From the NCBI GenBank assembly GCA_947683425.1, contig CANTUQ010000055.1, forward strand, positions 25,290,001 through 25,354,000: a stretch of DNA of 64,000 nucleotides. Direction: 5' to 3'. The DNA is from Excoecaria cochinchinensis (taxonomy: Eukaryota; Streptophyta; Magnoliopsida; Malpighiales; Euphorbiaceae). Below the pieces are notes generated by a model. It did not search any database. It had not been told where the DNA came from and was given only the letters and a program-made list of their open reading frames with translations. Position numbers and translations under genes: made by a program. This document shows, in pieces, positions 1-10,133 of the stretch; the stretch's first letter is position 1; each line of letters starts with the position of its first letter.

Positions 1-1033
1 GGCCTCTCTCTGGGAACCTGAATCCTCATGCAATCTCGGACAGCTAGCAAAAAGATGCTTAGTGCTCCCACACCTAAAGCACGCACCGGAGAGCCACGTA
101 CACTCACCCCGATGAGTCTTACTGCAATGAGGACAAATTGATGTAGTCTCAGATCTACCACCTCTACCCGAACCTGACACAGCTGCAAAACCCTGTCTTC
201 TACCTCTAGAAGTCGGGCCAGATGATGACTCATCCTGTGGGTTCCTCGATCTCTTACCCGAGGATGAAGAAGATCCTCCACGAGAAGAATTCCTCCTCTG
301 GGCCCTCTCTCTCATCACAGACTCAGATCTCTCAGCCCTCACAGCAGCCTCCACAATCTGATAGTAACTTACCCCTGGCATGCACATGAAAGAAATCAAA
401 GCAATCTACAAAGACTCATTCAACCCCGCTTTAAAATGCTTGCACCTGAAATCATCTGTCATAACCCCACGCGGAGCATAGCGAGACACCCGATCAAACT
501 CTTTCTCATAATCTGAAACTGACATGGTCCTCTGCCTCAAACTCAAAAACTGCGCCCATCTAGCATCCCTATATGTCTGAGTAATATACTTCTTCGTTAA
601 CTCACCCTCAAAGAACTCCCAAGTAATCGGGAGGATGCCTGCAAACCAATTCCCACCATTCAAAAGCGGACCCTTGCAGTAAAACTAGTGCACACTCTGC
701 CTGCTGGTCGGGAGGACACCGAATCTCTCTCAGAGCATGCTTCACTTTATCAAACCGTTTCTCAGCCATCTCTGACTCATCCAAACTGGTACCATAAAAA
801 TCTTCCACACCTGCCCTTCTCAAATTCTCCATAGGGGCTCTAGGAGCAGTCACTCTCTCCAAAACCCTAGCCATGTCCTGATGCAATCTAAACATAGCCC
901 CAAAAGGCATGGCTGCGGCCTCAGGCTGGACCCTAGCATGCTGAGCCGACACAGAAATTGATGGATCTACTACTTGAGGGTTCACACTCTCAGCGGACTC
1001 CTCAAGTGATCCACGAGCAGAGTTAGAAGCCAT
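1..1033 (-). pseudogene. gag of element A (capsid/nucleocapsid), frameshifted and truncated by window edge
   Basis: Structural polyprotein that would form the virus-like particle. The start ATG is at 1033, directly after a splice-acceptor-like tract. The N-terminal part (608-1033) matches gag of B (for example RAGVEDFYGT and EWWELV). A frameshift near 625-640 moves the reading into the frame of 406-663 (TWEFFEGEL), and an in-frame TAG at 406-408 ends it after NESL where B reads on. Further left, around bases 50-100, a CCHC knuckle of the form C-X2-C-X4-H-X4-C (CFRCGSTKHLFASC) is still readable, so the nucleocapsid end is present. Non-functional as it stands; the remainder lies outside the window. 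Confidence 0.85.
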
Positions 1034-1138
1034 CTAAACAAATAAGAAACAACCGCATCAGCCAACACAGATCTAGACGCATACACATCTAAGCAACTCA
1101 ACATAACATCAACAACACCCAGAAACGTCTAAACCAAA

Positions 1139-1150
1139 GCTCTGATACCA
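1139..1150 (-). other. Primer-binding site of element A (tRNA-Met type)
   Basis: Reads TGGTATCAGAGC on the minus strand, 5 nt from the LTR end at 1156. This is the classic plant initiator-tRNA-Met PBS and fixes the orientation of A and the inner edge of its 5' LTR. Confidence 0.92.
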
Positions 1151-1566
1151 AAAACTGTAACACCCCTACCCATACGTAGGCGATCCCATCCGATAAGGAG
1201 TGAGATGCCATATGAGTCAAGGTGCTACCAAACAGATACAAGTAAATCATACATATCATACATGCAGAAATACGAGATAATTAAAAACTTTAAAGGAAAA
1301 GAAAGCAATAGCTGATCATGCATTAATATAATAAACCATTACAATAATGTTCTGATCAAACAAGCTGGTACAAAAGATATTACATATCCAAAATATAAGT
1401 ACAAAAGCGGAAGCTGAAACAAAACTGATACAAGAGAGTTCTAAACAAAAGAATCATCAAGATTACAATAACTGAGCCCTACACTAAAACCTTCTGTGTT
1501 GGCTTGACGGCAGCGACTCTCTCAAAGCAAAACTCCTTCCGCACTTGCACGGGTAAAAACACCATG

Positions 1567-2105
1567 CTAAGCGATAAACGCTTAGTGGGGAAACACACAT
1601 AAAATATGGACAGCCATTCACAATGGTCGTCAAGGCATAACACATTCACAATGGCAAATGCAATAGTTTATAACGTATTCCTTATAAACATGCTCACAAT
1701 TTAAAAGCCAAACGTTCCGCATCTTAAATTCGTATTCATGCCAAATAATCCAACATCCATCTCATCATTATACTCATTCAGATATCACATTTATATAGCA
1801 AATTCAGAACAGAGCAATTCAATCGAACACCTGCTGACTCTAGGTAGTGGATAACGAGTGTACTGAAGGTACCTTACGGGTACGAATCGAATACTGAGGG
1901 TACCTCACAAGTACAAATCAAAAGTCATTTCATTTTTATCAAAACACAATATTTTTACTGAGGGGACCTTAAACAAGATCCTAATACTGAAGGGTTCGCG
2001 AGGAACCAAACGGGGGACCTGATCGGGGTCCAAACTGAACTGAGGGCTGCAGCTAAAAGACTCTATTAGGCATGCCTAACTATCCACTTACTTGACTCTA
2101 ACAGG
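1567..2105 (-). other. Conserved stem-loop cassette in LTR A
   Basis: Inverted repeats in fixed order: CTAAGCGATAAACGCTTAG (1567-1585), CCATTCACAATGG (1614-1626), two TACGGGTACGA-type units (about 1860-1918), GGACCTTAAACAAGATCC (1964-1981), GGTTCGCGAGGAACC (1993-2007), GGACCTGATCGGGGTCC (2015-2031) and the palindrome TTAGGCATGCCTAA (2066-2079). The same series recurs in B, G, H (partly) and I. Confidence 0.75.
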
Positions 2106-2299
2106 TTATGCGTCATTCAAATCATATTTCAGGATACAACATATAATTCATCTGAAGAATCATGGTATCACTCATATCAAAGCATATAAAAGTATGACAT
2201 GCATCATACAGCAGTATAAGTCCATTTGAAGAAATACGAAATTCATTTTTGAGTTAAAACCTGGAAATTTCAGAAAATAGGCCAAACAGGGGTGACCAA

Positions 2300-2712
2300 C
2301 AAGGTGGCCTGGTCACGGGTCGTGACTGGCATCACAACTTGTGACTGGCCTCCTCCTTCAGGCTGGTCACGAGTCGTGACTGGGAGTCACGCCTCGTGAC
2401 TGGCTTCTGGTCACGTCGTGACTTGCCCTTTCCTCTTGCTGGTGATGAGTCGTGACTGGGAGTCACGTCTTGTTACTGGCTTCTTTCTTTGGGCTGGTCA
2501 CGGGTCGTGACTGGCAGTCACCACCAGTGACTGCCTTCTCAGGCCTGTCACGAGTCGTGACAGGGAGTCACACCTCGTGACTGGCTTCCTCTTGGCTGGT
2601 CAAGAGTTATGACTGGCAGTCACCCCTCGTGACTTGCCTCTCTGGCTGGTCACGAGTCGTGACTGGAAGTCACGACTCATGACTGGCCTCTCTTCTTGGC
2701 TAGTCACGCGAC
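2300..2712 (-). repeat. Array of TCACGASTCGTGA near-palindromes in LTR A
   Basis: About 8 degenerate units of roughly 45-50 bp, each usually holding two near-palindromes of the type GTCACGAGTCGTGAC, separated by CTGG or CTGGGAG so that neighbouring arms also form inverted repeats (CGTGACT...AGTCACG). The array is GC- and CpG-rich against AT-rich flanks and lies inside the putative leader intron. Confidence 0.85.
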
Positions 2713-3635
2713 AGACACAGATAAACGGGAAATTCTAACAGTATCACGATTTTCCATTTTTTCAGAATTTCCAGAACTCAAAAATCAATTACATAACTTG
2801 AATCAAAACCACACAAATCTGTTCTTACCTTCTAGAAGACATCTCATATAGCATAAACAAGATAATTGGAACTTAATTCAGAAATTAAAACAACCAAATC
2901 AAGCATAAATGCATTCAAGCTTCTCAAGAACATAAACCCTAAATTATAGTAAGTTTAAATTCAAACAATTATCTAAAGCAAAAATCCCAGACCTGAAATT
3001 CAAAGCTTCAATCACTTAGCTCCGCTAGTCCCAGCAATATCCTTGCCCTTAGGATCGCGAGGAGCCGCAACTAAACACAACACATCAAAGAACGCCCAAA
3101 AACATAAACCCTAAGTTAAATCTAAACCCAAAGAAGAAGAAGATGAAAACAAATAGAAAACAGAGTGAGGACTGCAATGACTTACCATAAAAATGCAAAG
3201 AAATGATAAATTCCACCAACAAGACTTGAATCCACTCTAGGGTTCTTGGAGAAAAGAAAAGGAAGAAGAAGAAGTTGAGGGGAAGAAGTGAACGTGAATC
3301 TGCCCTTTTCCCTTCTTTCTTTCCTTTTTCTTTTTCTTTTCTTTGCCCTAAGCATGTGTCAATTTCCTATTGGTGAAACTAACCACTCACACCCAACAAG
3401 CAAACACTACTCACACACAATGCACTCCCAACTAATGCACACCTTAATATGATATGCTCAAGTGCACACAACCATAACCCAATTAATTCACACACTAATG
3501 TCATACATATAACCATATGCTAACGAACCCCAAAACATGCATTTTGCTAAAATACCCTTATGATATGCTGAACACATGCAAATGCTTGCGCATACAGACA
3601 GGCTCATACTACTAGGGGGCAAACGGGGTGTGACA

Positions 3636-4290
3636 ATACTATTGGTTGGTCTTTTCTGAGCAGTTTGAAAATTGGTTCCTAGATCGAAGTAAGCTTAGGG
3701 ATAAACCTACTGACATACTGCAACCTACCCAAAAAGCTTCTCACATCCTTTTCCTTCTGCGGCATCGGTATTTCTCTAATGGCCTTAACCTTGTCCGGGT
3801 AAATCTCGATTCCCCTCTATCTAACTACATGTCCTAGAAGTTTCCCTAAGGTGACACCGAAGATGCATTTCCTGGGGTTTAACCTCAAGTTGTACTTTCC
3901 AATCCTCTGAAAGAATTTTTCTAAGGCTTTGAAGTGGCCTTCTCTGGTGGCCGACTTAATCATCATATCATCCACATATACTTCTACCTCCTTGTGAATC
4001 AAGTCATCTAGAATCCTCGTGGCCATCCTTTGATAAGTCGTACCTGCATTTTTCAAGACGAACGACATTACCCTGCATAACCAATCGACTATTTTATTTA
4101 GTAACTGATTGTAGCCTGCGTAACCATCCATGAAACTGTACATCATATAGGCAGCTGCGCTGTCCACCAGCACGTCTATGTGGGGCAATGGAAAGTCATC
4201 CTTTTGATAAGCCTTATTCAAGTCTCGATAGTCAACACATACCCTTACCTTGCCGTTTTTCTTGGCTACTAGGACAACATTGTCCAACCA
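3636..4290 (-). pseudogene. Element D, left segment: reverse transcriptase fragment (Tat lineage)
   Basis: Minus-strand RT fragment between the insertions of A and B. Readable motifs: KKNGKVRVCVDYRDLNKA, FPLPHIDVLVDSAA, then the catalytic YVDDMM and LNPRKCIFGV. Compared with the intact RT of C, about 15 residues between NKI and the KNAG motif are lost, and a stop at 3817-3819 follows LLGHVV. Downstream, DVRSFLG-type and LLRK-type codons can still be followed to 3636, where A interrupts them. The other half of this RT lies at 31903 onward; the two halves abut when B and one copy of AACCA are removed. Inactive. Confidence 0.88.
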
Positions 4291-4713
4291 TGTAACACCC
4301 CCTACCCATACGTAAGCAATCCCTTCCGATAAGGAATGAGATGCCGTATGAGTAAGGTGTCACCAAACAGATACAAAGCAAATCATACATTCATTCATAA
4401 CATACATGTTGAAATACAGGATAATTAAAAACTTTAAACGGAAAAGAAAGCAATAGCTGATCATGCATTAATATAATAAACCATTACAATAATGTTCTGA
4501 TCAACTAACTGAAACAAAAGATATTACATCACCAAAATATAAGTACAAAAGCGGAAGCTGAAACAAAACTGATACAAGAGAGTTCAATACAAAAAGAATC
4601 ATTACAGATTACAAAACTGAGCCCTACACTAAAACCTTCTGTGTTGGCTTGACGGCGGTGACTCTCTCACAAAGCAAAACTCCTTCCGCACCTGCACGGG
4701 TAAAAACACCGTG

Positions 4714-5260
4714 CTAAGCGATAAACGCTTAGTGGGGAAACACACATAAAAATATGAACGGCCATTCACAATGGTCGTCAAGGCATAACACATTCACAAT
4801 GGCAAAATGCAATAGTTCATAACATAATTCATAAGAATATGTTCACAAATTTAAAGCCATACATTCTGTATCTCAAATTCATATCCATTTCCATAATAGT
4901 TGAACATACATTTCATCAATATACTCATACAGATATCACATGTATATAGTCATAAGAGTAGGGCAAACCAATCGAACACCAAAAGAACACCTGTTGACTC
5001 AGGGTAGTGGATAACGAGTGTACAGACAGTACTTTACGGGTACGAGCCGATTATAGACAGTACCTTACGGGTACGAATCGAGAAAACCATTTTACTTTTA
5101 ACTTTTACAAATCATTTTCAAAAGGGACCTTAAACAAGATCCTTACACATAAAGGGTTCGCGAGGAACCAAACGGGGACCTGATCGGGGTCCAAACGAAA
5201 CAAAGGGCTGCAGCTAAAAGACTCTATTGGGAATGCCTAACTATCCACTTACTTGACTCT
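4714..5260 (-). other. Conserved stem-loop cassette in B 3' LTR
   Basis: Same order as in A: CTAAGCGATAAACGCTTAG (4714-4732), GGACCTTAAACAAGATCC (5125-5142), GGTTCGCGAGGAACC (5155-5169), GGACCTGATCGGGGTCC (5176-5192). The last palindrome is damaged here (TTGGGAATGCCTAA, 5227-5240). Confidence 0.75.
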
Positions 5261-5464
5261 AGCAGGTTATTCATCATTCAAACCATATTTCAGAAGATAA
5301 CATAAAATTCATATGAAGAAGCACGGTATCACTCATATCAAAGCATATAAAGGTATGACATGTATCATACAGCAATATAAGTCCATTCGAAAGAATTACA
5401 GAATTCATTGTTCAGTTAAAATCGGAAAATTTCAGAAAATAAACCGAATGGGGTGACCGACGAG

Positions 5465-5905
5465 GTTTGCTGGTCACGAGTCGTGACTGGCATCATAACT
5501 CATGACTGGCCTCCTCACAAGGCTGGTCATGCTTCCACTCACGCCGGTCACGAGTCGTGACTGAGTGTCATGTCTCGTGACTGGCTCTCTGCTGCTGGTC
5601 ACATAACGTGACTTGCCCCTTTCCTCTCGCTGGTCATGAGTCGTGACTGGGAGTCACGTCTCGTGACTGGCTTCCTTCTTTCGGCTGGTCACGGGTCGTG
5701 ACTGGGCATCACTACCCGTGACTGCCTACACTGGCCGGTCACGAGTCGTGACTGGAAGTCACGTCTCGTGACTGGCTTCCTCCGCTGGTCACGAGTTGTG
5801 ACAGGCAGTAACAACTCGTGACTGGCTTCATTCTGGCAGGTCACGAGTCATGACTTGAAGTCACGTCTCGTGACTTGCCTCTCTTCTTAGCTAGTCACGC
5901 GACAG
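5465..5905 (-). repeat. Near-palindrome array in B 3' LTR
   Basis: Units of GGTCACGAGTCGTGACTGG and GTCACGTCTCGTGACTGG, same family as in A but with different spacer sequences and unit number. Confidence 0.83.
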
Positions 5906-6867
5906 ACACAGCAAACGGGAATTTTTCTACAGTAACCCAATTTTCAAGAATTTCCCAGAACACAGAATCAACTCCAAACTTGAATCAAAGTCACACAAAT
6001 CAGTTATTACCTTCCAGAAAATCATTCAAGCATCAAAATGACATATAATCAACTTAATTCAACACTTATTACAACTAAAAATCATGCATAACCATATACG
6101 AGAACATAAACCCTAGAAATTTACAGTAAGTTCAATTCAACCACAATTCACAAATATAATTGCCAAACCTGAGATTCTAAACTTCAATCACTTAGCTCCG
6201 CTAGGTCCAGCAATATCTTTGCCCTTAGGATCGCGAGGGAGATCAACTAACAACACAACAAAGAACATACAACCATGTAAACCCAAAGTTAATTCTAAAC
6301 CCAAGGAAGAAGAAGAACAAATGGAAAACAAGATGAGGAATGCAATTACTTACCAAAGAAGATGCAAAGAGATGATTAACTCCACCAATACAAGCTTGAA
6401 TCCAACCCACAATTCTTAGAATGAAGAAAATGAAGAAGAAGAAGAAAAGAAACGTGAGGGGAAGAAGAAAACATGAATATGCTATCTTCCCTTCTTTCTT
6501 TCCTTTTTCTTTTTCTTTTCTTTGCCCTAAGCATGTGTCCATTTCCTATTGGTGAAGCTAACCACTCACACCAAACTAACATGCACTACACACACCTAAT
6601 GCATCCCCAATTAAATACACCCTACAATGGTATGAACACACACACACACAAGCATATCCCAACTTAAAACACCATAAAACGATATGCTCAAGTGCACACA
6701 ACTATTACCCAATTAATTCACACCCTAAAGCCATATATGCACCCACATGCTAACAAAACCCAAAAACATGCATTTTTACCAAAATACCCTTATGATATGC
6801 CGAACACATGCACATGCATGTTCACACAGATAGGCTCATTCTACTAGGGGGCAAACGGGGTGTGACA

Positions 6868-6905
6868 ACTCTCCCCTACTAATAAGAATTTCGTCCTCGA
6901 AATTC
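6868..6905 (-). other. Polypurine tract and adjoining hairpin of element B
   Basis: The sense AGTAGGGGAGAGT (6880-6868) abuts the 3' LTR and is the plus-strand primer site. Just upstream lies GAATTTCGAGGACGAAATTC (6905-6886), a perfect 8-bp stem with a 4-nt loop, which also codes for the end of pol. G keeps the same arrangement at 47451-47488. Confidence 0.85.
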
Positions 6906-8032
6906 TCACCTGAACTGAACAACTGCGGATACTGAGCTCTCATCGACTCCTCTGGTTCCCAAGTCGCTTCCTTGACTCCATGATGAATCCACAATACTTT
7001 TACCAAAGGAATCTGCTTACTTCTCTATTGTCTTACCTCTCGGCCTAGAATGGCTCGCAGTTCCTCATCATAGGAAAAATCTGGCTGAACCTGAATATCC
7101 TGAACTGAAAGAACATGCAAAGGATCTGATCTATACCGACGAAGCATCGAAACATGGAACACATCGTGCAACTTTGCTAACTCCATCGGTAACGCCAATC
7201 TATAGGCTACAGGTCCTACCTTAGCCAAAATCTCATAAGGACCAATGAAACGAGGACTAAGCTTACCTTTCTTTCCAAATCGAAGCACTTTCCTCCAAGG
7301 TGACACTTTAAGGAAAACTTTGTCCCCGATCTCAAAATGCACGTCTTTCCTCTTCAAATTGGCATAAGACTTTTGTCGATCCATGGCTGCCTTCAAATTC
7401 CGCTGCACAACTCTAATCTTCTTTTCAGTATCTCTAACCAAATTTGGGCCAATCACTAATCTCTCGGATAGCTCAGTCCAACAAATCGGAGTCCTATACT
7501 GACGACCATACAAAGCCTCATATGGTGACATACCGATACTCGACTGAAAGCTATTGTTGTAGGCAAACTCCATAAGCGACACATATCTGTCCCAACTACC
7601 CGGAAAATCCAAGGCACAAGTCCTCATCATATCCTCTAAAATCTGAATGACCCGCTCTGACTGACCATCTATCTGAGGGTGAAACGCTGTACTGAAGTTC
7701 AACCTAGTGCCCAAAGCTCTCTGCAACTCCTTCCAAAACTTGGAAGTGAATCTCGGATCCCCATCTGAAACTATGGACAATGGCACACCATGCAACCGAA
7801 CTATCTCATCCACATAGATACTGGCCAATCTATCCATCGAGTAGTCCACTCTAACTGGTAGAAAATGAGTTGATTTCGTAAGCCGATCCATTATTACCCA
7901 AACTGAGTCATGCTTCTTCTGATTCAAAGGCAAACCAGAAACAAAGTCCGTGGCAATGTTTTCCTACTTCCACTCAGGAATGGATAAAGGCATAAGCAAT
8001 CCTGAAGGAACCTGATGCTCGGCCTTTACTTA
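6906..8032 (-). pseudogene. Integrase core and chromodomain of element B, with nonsense codons
   Basis: The integrase would join cDNA ends to host DNA; the chromodomain would steer it to chromatin. Integrase core motifs: DSVWVIMDRLTKS, the second acidic residue in SDGDPRF (SDRDPRF in G) and the third in SERVIQILEDMM, followed by the GPY-type stretch RFIGPYEIL. A stop at 7025-7027 separates this from a chromodomain-like tail (VKVLW, HHGV, EATWEPEE) that runs to the polypurine tract. Two more in-frame stops lie upstream: one in place of the Trp codon before the first catalytic region (about 7965), and one at 8030-8032 after the zinc-binding CLTCQ. The domain set is that of a chromovirus; inactive. 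Confidence 0.88.
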
Positions 8033-8967
8033 CTGACAAGTCAAACACTTGGACACAAAATCCACTATATCACGCTTCATACCAGACCACCAATAAAACT
8101 GCCTCATTTCCCGATACATCTTCTCACTGCCAGGATGCATAGTGAAAACTGAACTATGCGCCTCACTCATAAGCTGTCTCCTCAAATCCTCAGACTCTGC
8201 CACACACAAGCGATCTCTGAACATAAGCACCTCATCCAGAACTGAGAACTCTGACTGCTTACCCGATCTGACCTCTTGCACAATCCGCTGAAGTCTCACA
8301 TCATCCCTCTGAGCATCCACAATCCTCTGTCTCAAAGTAGGCTTCACACGCAACTGAGCAAGCAAAGCCCCATCTGGACCAAATCTCCATCTGAACCGTC
8401 TCAGGAATAAGGCTGAAACTGACTTCCGACTCAAAGCATCAGCGACTACATTGGCCTTACCAGGATGGTAATCCACAATGCAGTCGTTGTACTTAAACAA
8501 CTCAAGCCAACGGCGCTGTCTCATGTTCAACTCTTTCTGTGTGAGGAAGTACTTCAAGCTCTTGTGGTCCGAAAAGATCCTACACTTTTCTCCATACAGA
8601 TAATGATGCCAAATCTTCAAGGCAAAGATCACAGCTGCTAACTCAAGATCATGTGTCGAATAGTTCTTCTCATGTGGCTTTAACTGACGGGAAGCATAAG
8701 CCACAACCTTACCTTCTTGCATCAAAACACATCCAAGGCCAACACCCGAAGAATCACTATAAAAACAAACTCTTTACCCGAGATGGGTTGAGTAAGAATA
8801 GGAGCCTCAACAAGCAACTGCTTCAACTGATCAAAACAAGCCTGGCATCTATCTGACCACTCAAATCTGACCCCTTTCCTCAACAATCTAGTCATCGGAG
8901 CGGCAATCACAGAAAAGCCCTTAACAAACCGACGGTAGTAACCTGCCAAACCAAGGAAACTCCTCAC
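8033..8967 (-). pseudogene. RNase H and integrase zinc-binding region of element B
   Basis: RNase H would remove the RNA template; the HHCC finger begins integrase. The region 8030-8725 reads VVAYASRQLKPHEKNY, LAAVIFALKIWHHYLYG, FSDHKSLKYFLTQ and NVVADALSRK (RNase H motifs), then FTMHPGSEKMY and FVSKCLTCQ (HHCC finger). The preceding segment 8722-8967 carries the RT to RNase H connection (RSFLGLAGYYRRFV, then GKEFV) and loses frame where the first RNase H motif (YSDAS in G) should be. Same order and close sequence to G. Confidence 0.87.
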
Positions 8968-8978
8968 TTCCCGAACAT

Positions 8979-9845
8979 TTATAGGCGCTTTCCAATCAAC
9001 AATCGCCTCAATCTTGGCCGGATCAACCTGAATACCCCTAGCTGAACAATGTGACCCAAGAATGACACTTTTCGAAGCCAGAAATCACTCTTGCTAAGCT
9101 TGGCAAACAACTGGTGCTCTCTCAACATCTGCAAAACCAATCGGAGATGCTCCTCATGCTCACTCTCATCCTTGGAATACACCAAGATATCATCAATTAA
9201 CACTACTACAAATCGATCTAAGTATGGCCTAAACACACGGTTCATCAAATCGATAAAAGCCGCTGGAGCATTGGTCAAACCAAACGGCATCACATGAAAC
9301 TCATAGTGGCCATACCTAGTCCGAAATGCAGTCTTAACCACATCTGCATCCTGAACTCGAAGCTGATAATACCCTGATCGATGATCTATCTTTGAGAAAA
9401 CACCTGCACCACGAAGCTGATCAAACAAATCTTTAATCCTAGGCAATGGATACTTATTCTTCACTGTGACCTTATTTATCTGTCTGTAGTCGATACACGT
9501 CCGCATAGATCCATCTTTCTTCTTGACAAACAGAACTGGAGCTCCCCAAGGAGATATGCTAGGTCGAATAAATCTCTTATCCAATAGCTCTTGTAGTTGA
9601 GTCTTAAGTTCCCTCAACTCTACAGGAGCCATCCGATAAGGTGCTTTCGAAATAGGTGTGGTACCCGGCATAATCTCAATGGACAACTCAACCTCTCTCT
9701 CAGGAGGCAAACCAGGCAACTCACTCGGGAACACATCACTAAACTCCCGCACAACAGGGATGTCCTTAATCTGAACTTGATCTCTCTTGGAATCCAACAC
9801 AACTGCTAGAAAAGCTTCACAACCTTTTCTAATAAACCTCTTGGC
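8979..9845 (-). pseudogene. Reverse transcriptase of element B, frameshifted at the end
   Basis: RNA-dependent DNA polymerase region of the chromovirus type. Motifs in order: PPEREVELSIE, APYRMAPVELRELK, VKKKDGSMRTCIDYRQIN, YPLPRIKDLFDQL, KIDHRSGYYQLRV, TRYGHYEFHVMPFGLTNAP, then the catalytic VLIDDILVYS and FLGHIV. One or two bases are lost just after FLGHIV (near 9050), throwing the frame off before the connection domain. Upstream it joins the protease frame across an in-frame TAA at 9846-9848. The sequence is better preserved than the RT of G. Confidence 0.9.
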
Positions 9846-10133
9846 TTACATCGCAGAAATCACATTATTCAAAGAACTAGCGCCCAAACCCTTCATAAAC
9901 ACAGGAGACTGACATCTATCCCGAAGAACAACTGTCTTCCTATGGCAATCAACTATAGCCCAATGCTTACCCAACCAGTCCATACCCAAAATCAGATTAA
10001 ACTCTCTGAAAGGTAACTCAATCAAATCTGCTGGAAGCACAACTCCCTCAACCATCAAAGGACAACTCCTAAAGACTCTACTCACACTGACACTATGCCC
10101 TAATGGACTGGTCACACAAATCTCATAATCTAA
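9846..10133 (-). pseudogene. Aspartic protease region of element B
   Basis: The protease would cut the polyprotein. The frame reads TSPLGHSVSVSRV, VLPADLIELPFREFNLILGMDWL and then the linker to RT. ILGMDWL is the conserved C-terminal motif of chromoviral proteases. The catalytic D-S/T-G lies upstream in the gag-terminal frame (LIDPGSTHSYL), where the third residue is Gly as expected. The frame is bounded by in-frame stops at 10134-10136 and 9846-9848. Confidence 0.8.

Larger units (their letters stand above)
1034..3185 (-). other. Putative leader intron of element A
   Basis: The donor GTAAGT (plus-strand acttac 3180-3185) lies inside the LTR. The acceptor is a T-rich tract ending TTTGTTTAG, whose AG (1035-1034) abuts the gag ATG at 1033. 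A CTGAT branch-point-like motif lies about 27 nt upstream. The PBS (1139-1150) is inside. Splice signals are seen directly; use is inferred from the same arrangement in B, C, D and G. Confidence 0.55.
1..3635 (-). mobile_element. Element A: 5' part of a Tekay-like Ty3/gypsy chromovirus
   Basis: Minus-strand retrotransposon of which only the 5' LTR, primer-binding site and most of gag lie in the window; pol and the 3' LTR must lie left of base 1. Lineage is inferred from the gag sequence, the CCHC knuckle, the long LTR (about 2.5 kb) and the tRNA-Met type PBS, all shared with the complete neighbours B and G. The LTR ends at 3635 and is followed by ATACT (3636-3640), the expected TSD half; the other half is outside the window. 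The target is the RT to RNase H linker of Tat element D. Confidence 0.9.
1156..3635 (-). repeat. 5' LTR of element A (2,480 bp)
   Basis: Starts in element sense with TGTCACACCCCG and ends with TGTTACA (TG...CA termini). In sense order it holds a CCAATAGG box near 3350-3390, a purine-rich leader, GTAAGT at 3185-3180, an array of near-palindromes at 2300-2712, a stem-loop cassette at 1567-2105 and the PBS-proximal AT-rich end. No TATA box was found. It aligns throughout with the LTRs of B. Confidence 0.93.
4291..6867 (-). repeat. 3' LTR of element B (2,577 bp)
   Basis: Termini TGTCACACC...TGTTACA in element sense. It is uninterrupted and is the reference for the split 5' LTR. By eye the two LTRs differ by roughly one to two per cent (for example within the first 80 bp from 4291). 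It contains the palindrome array (about 5465-5905), the stem-loop cassette (4714-5260), GTAAGT at 6353-6348 and a CCAATAGG box near 6545. Confidence 0.94.

Noticed and set aside
6219..6667. Short ORFs in B LTR, repeated at 31280-31788
   Set aside because: Low-complexity pyrimidine/purine LTR leader, same in both LTRs.
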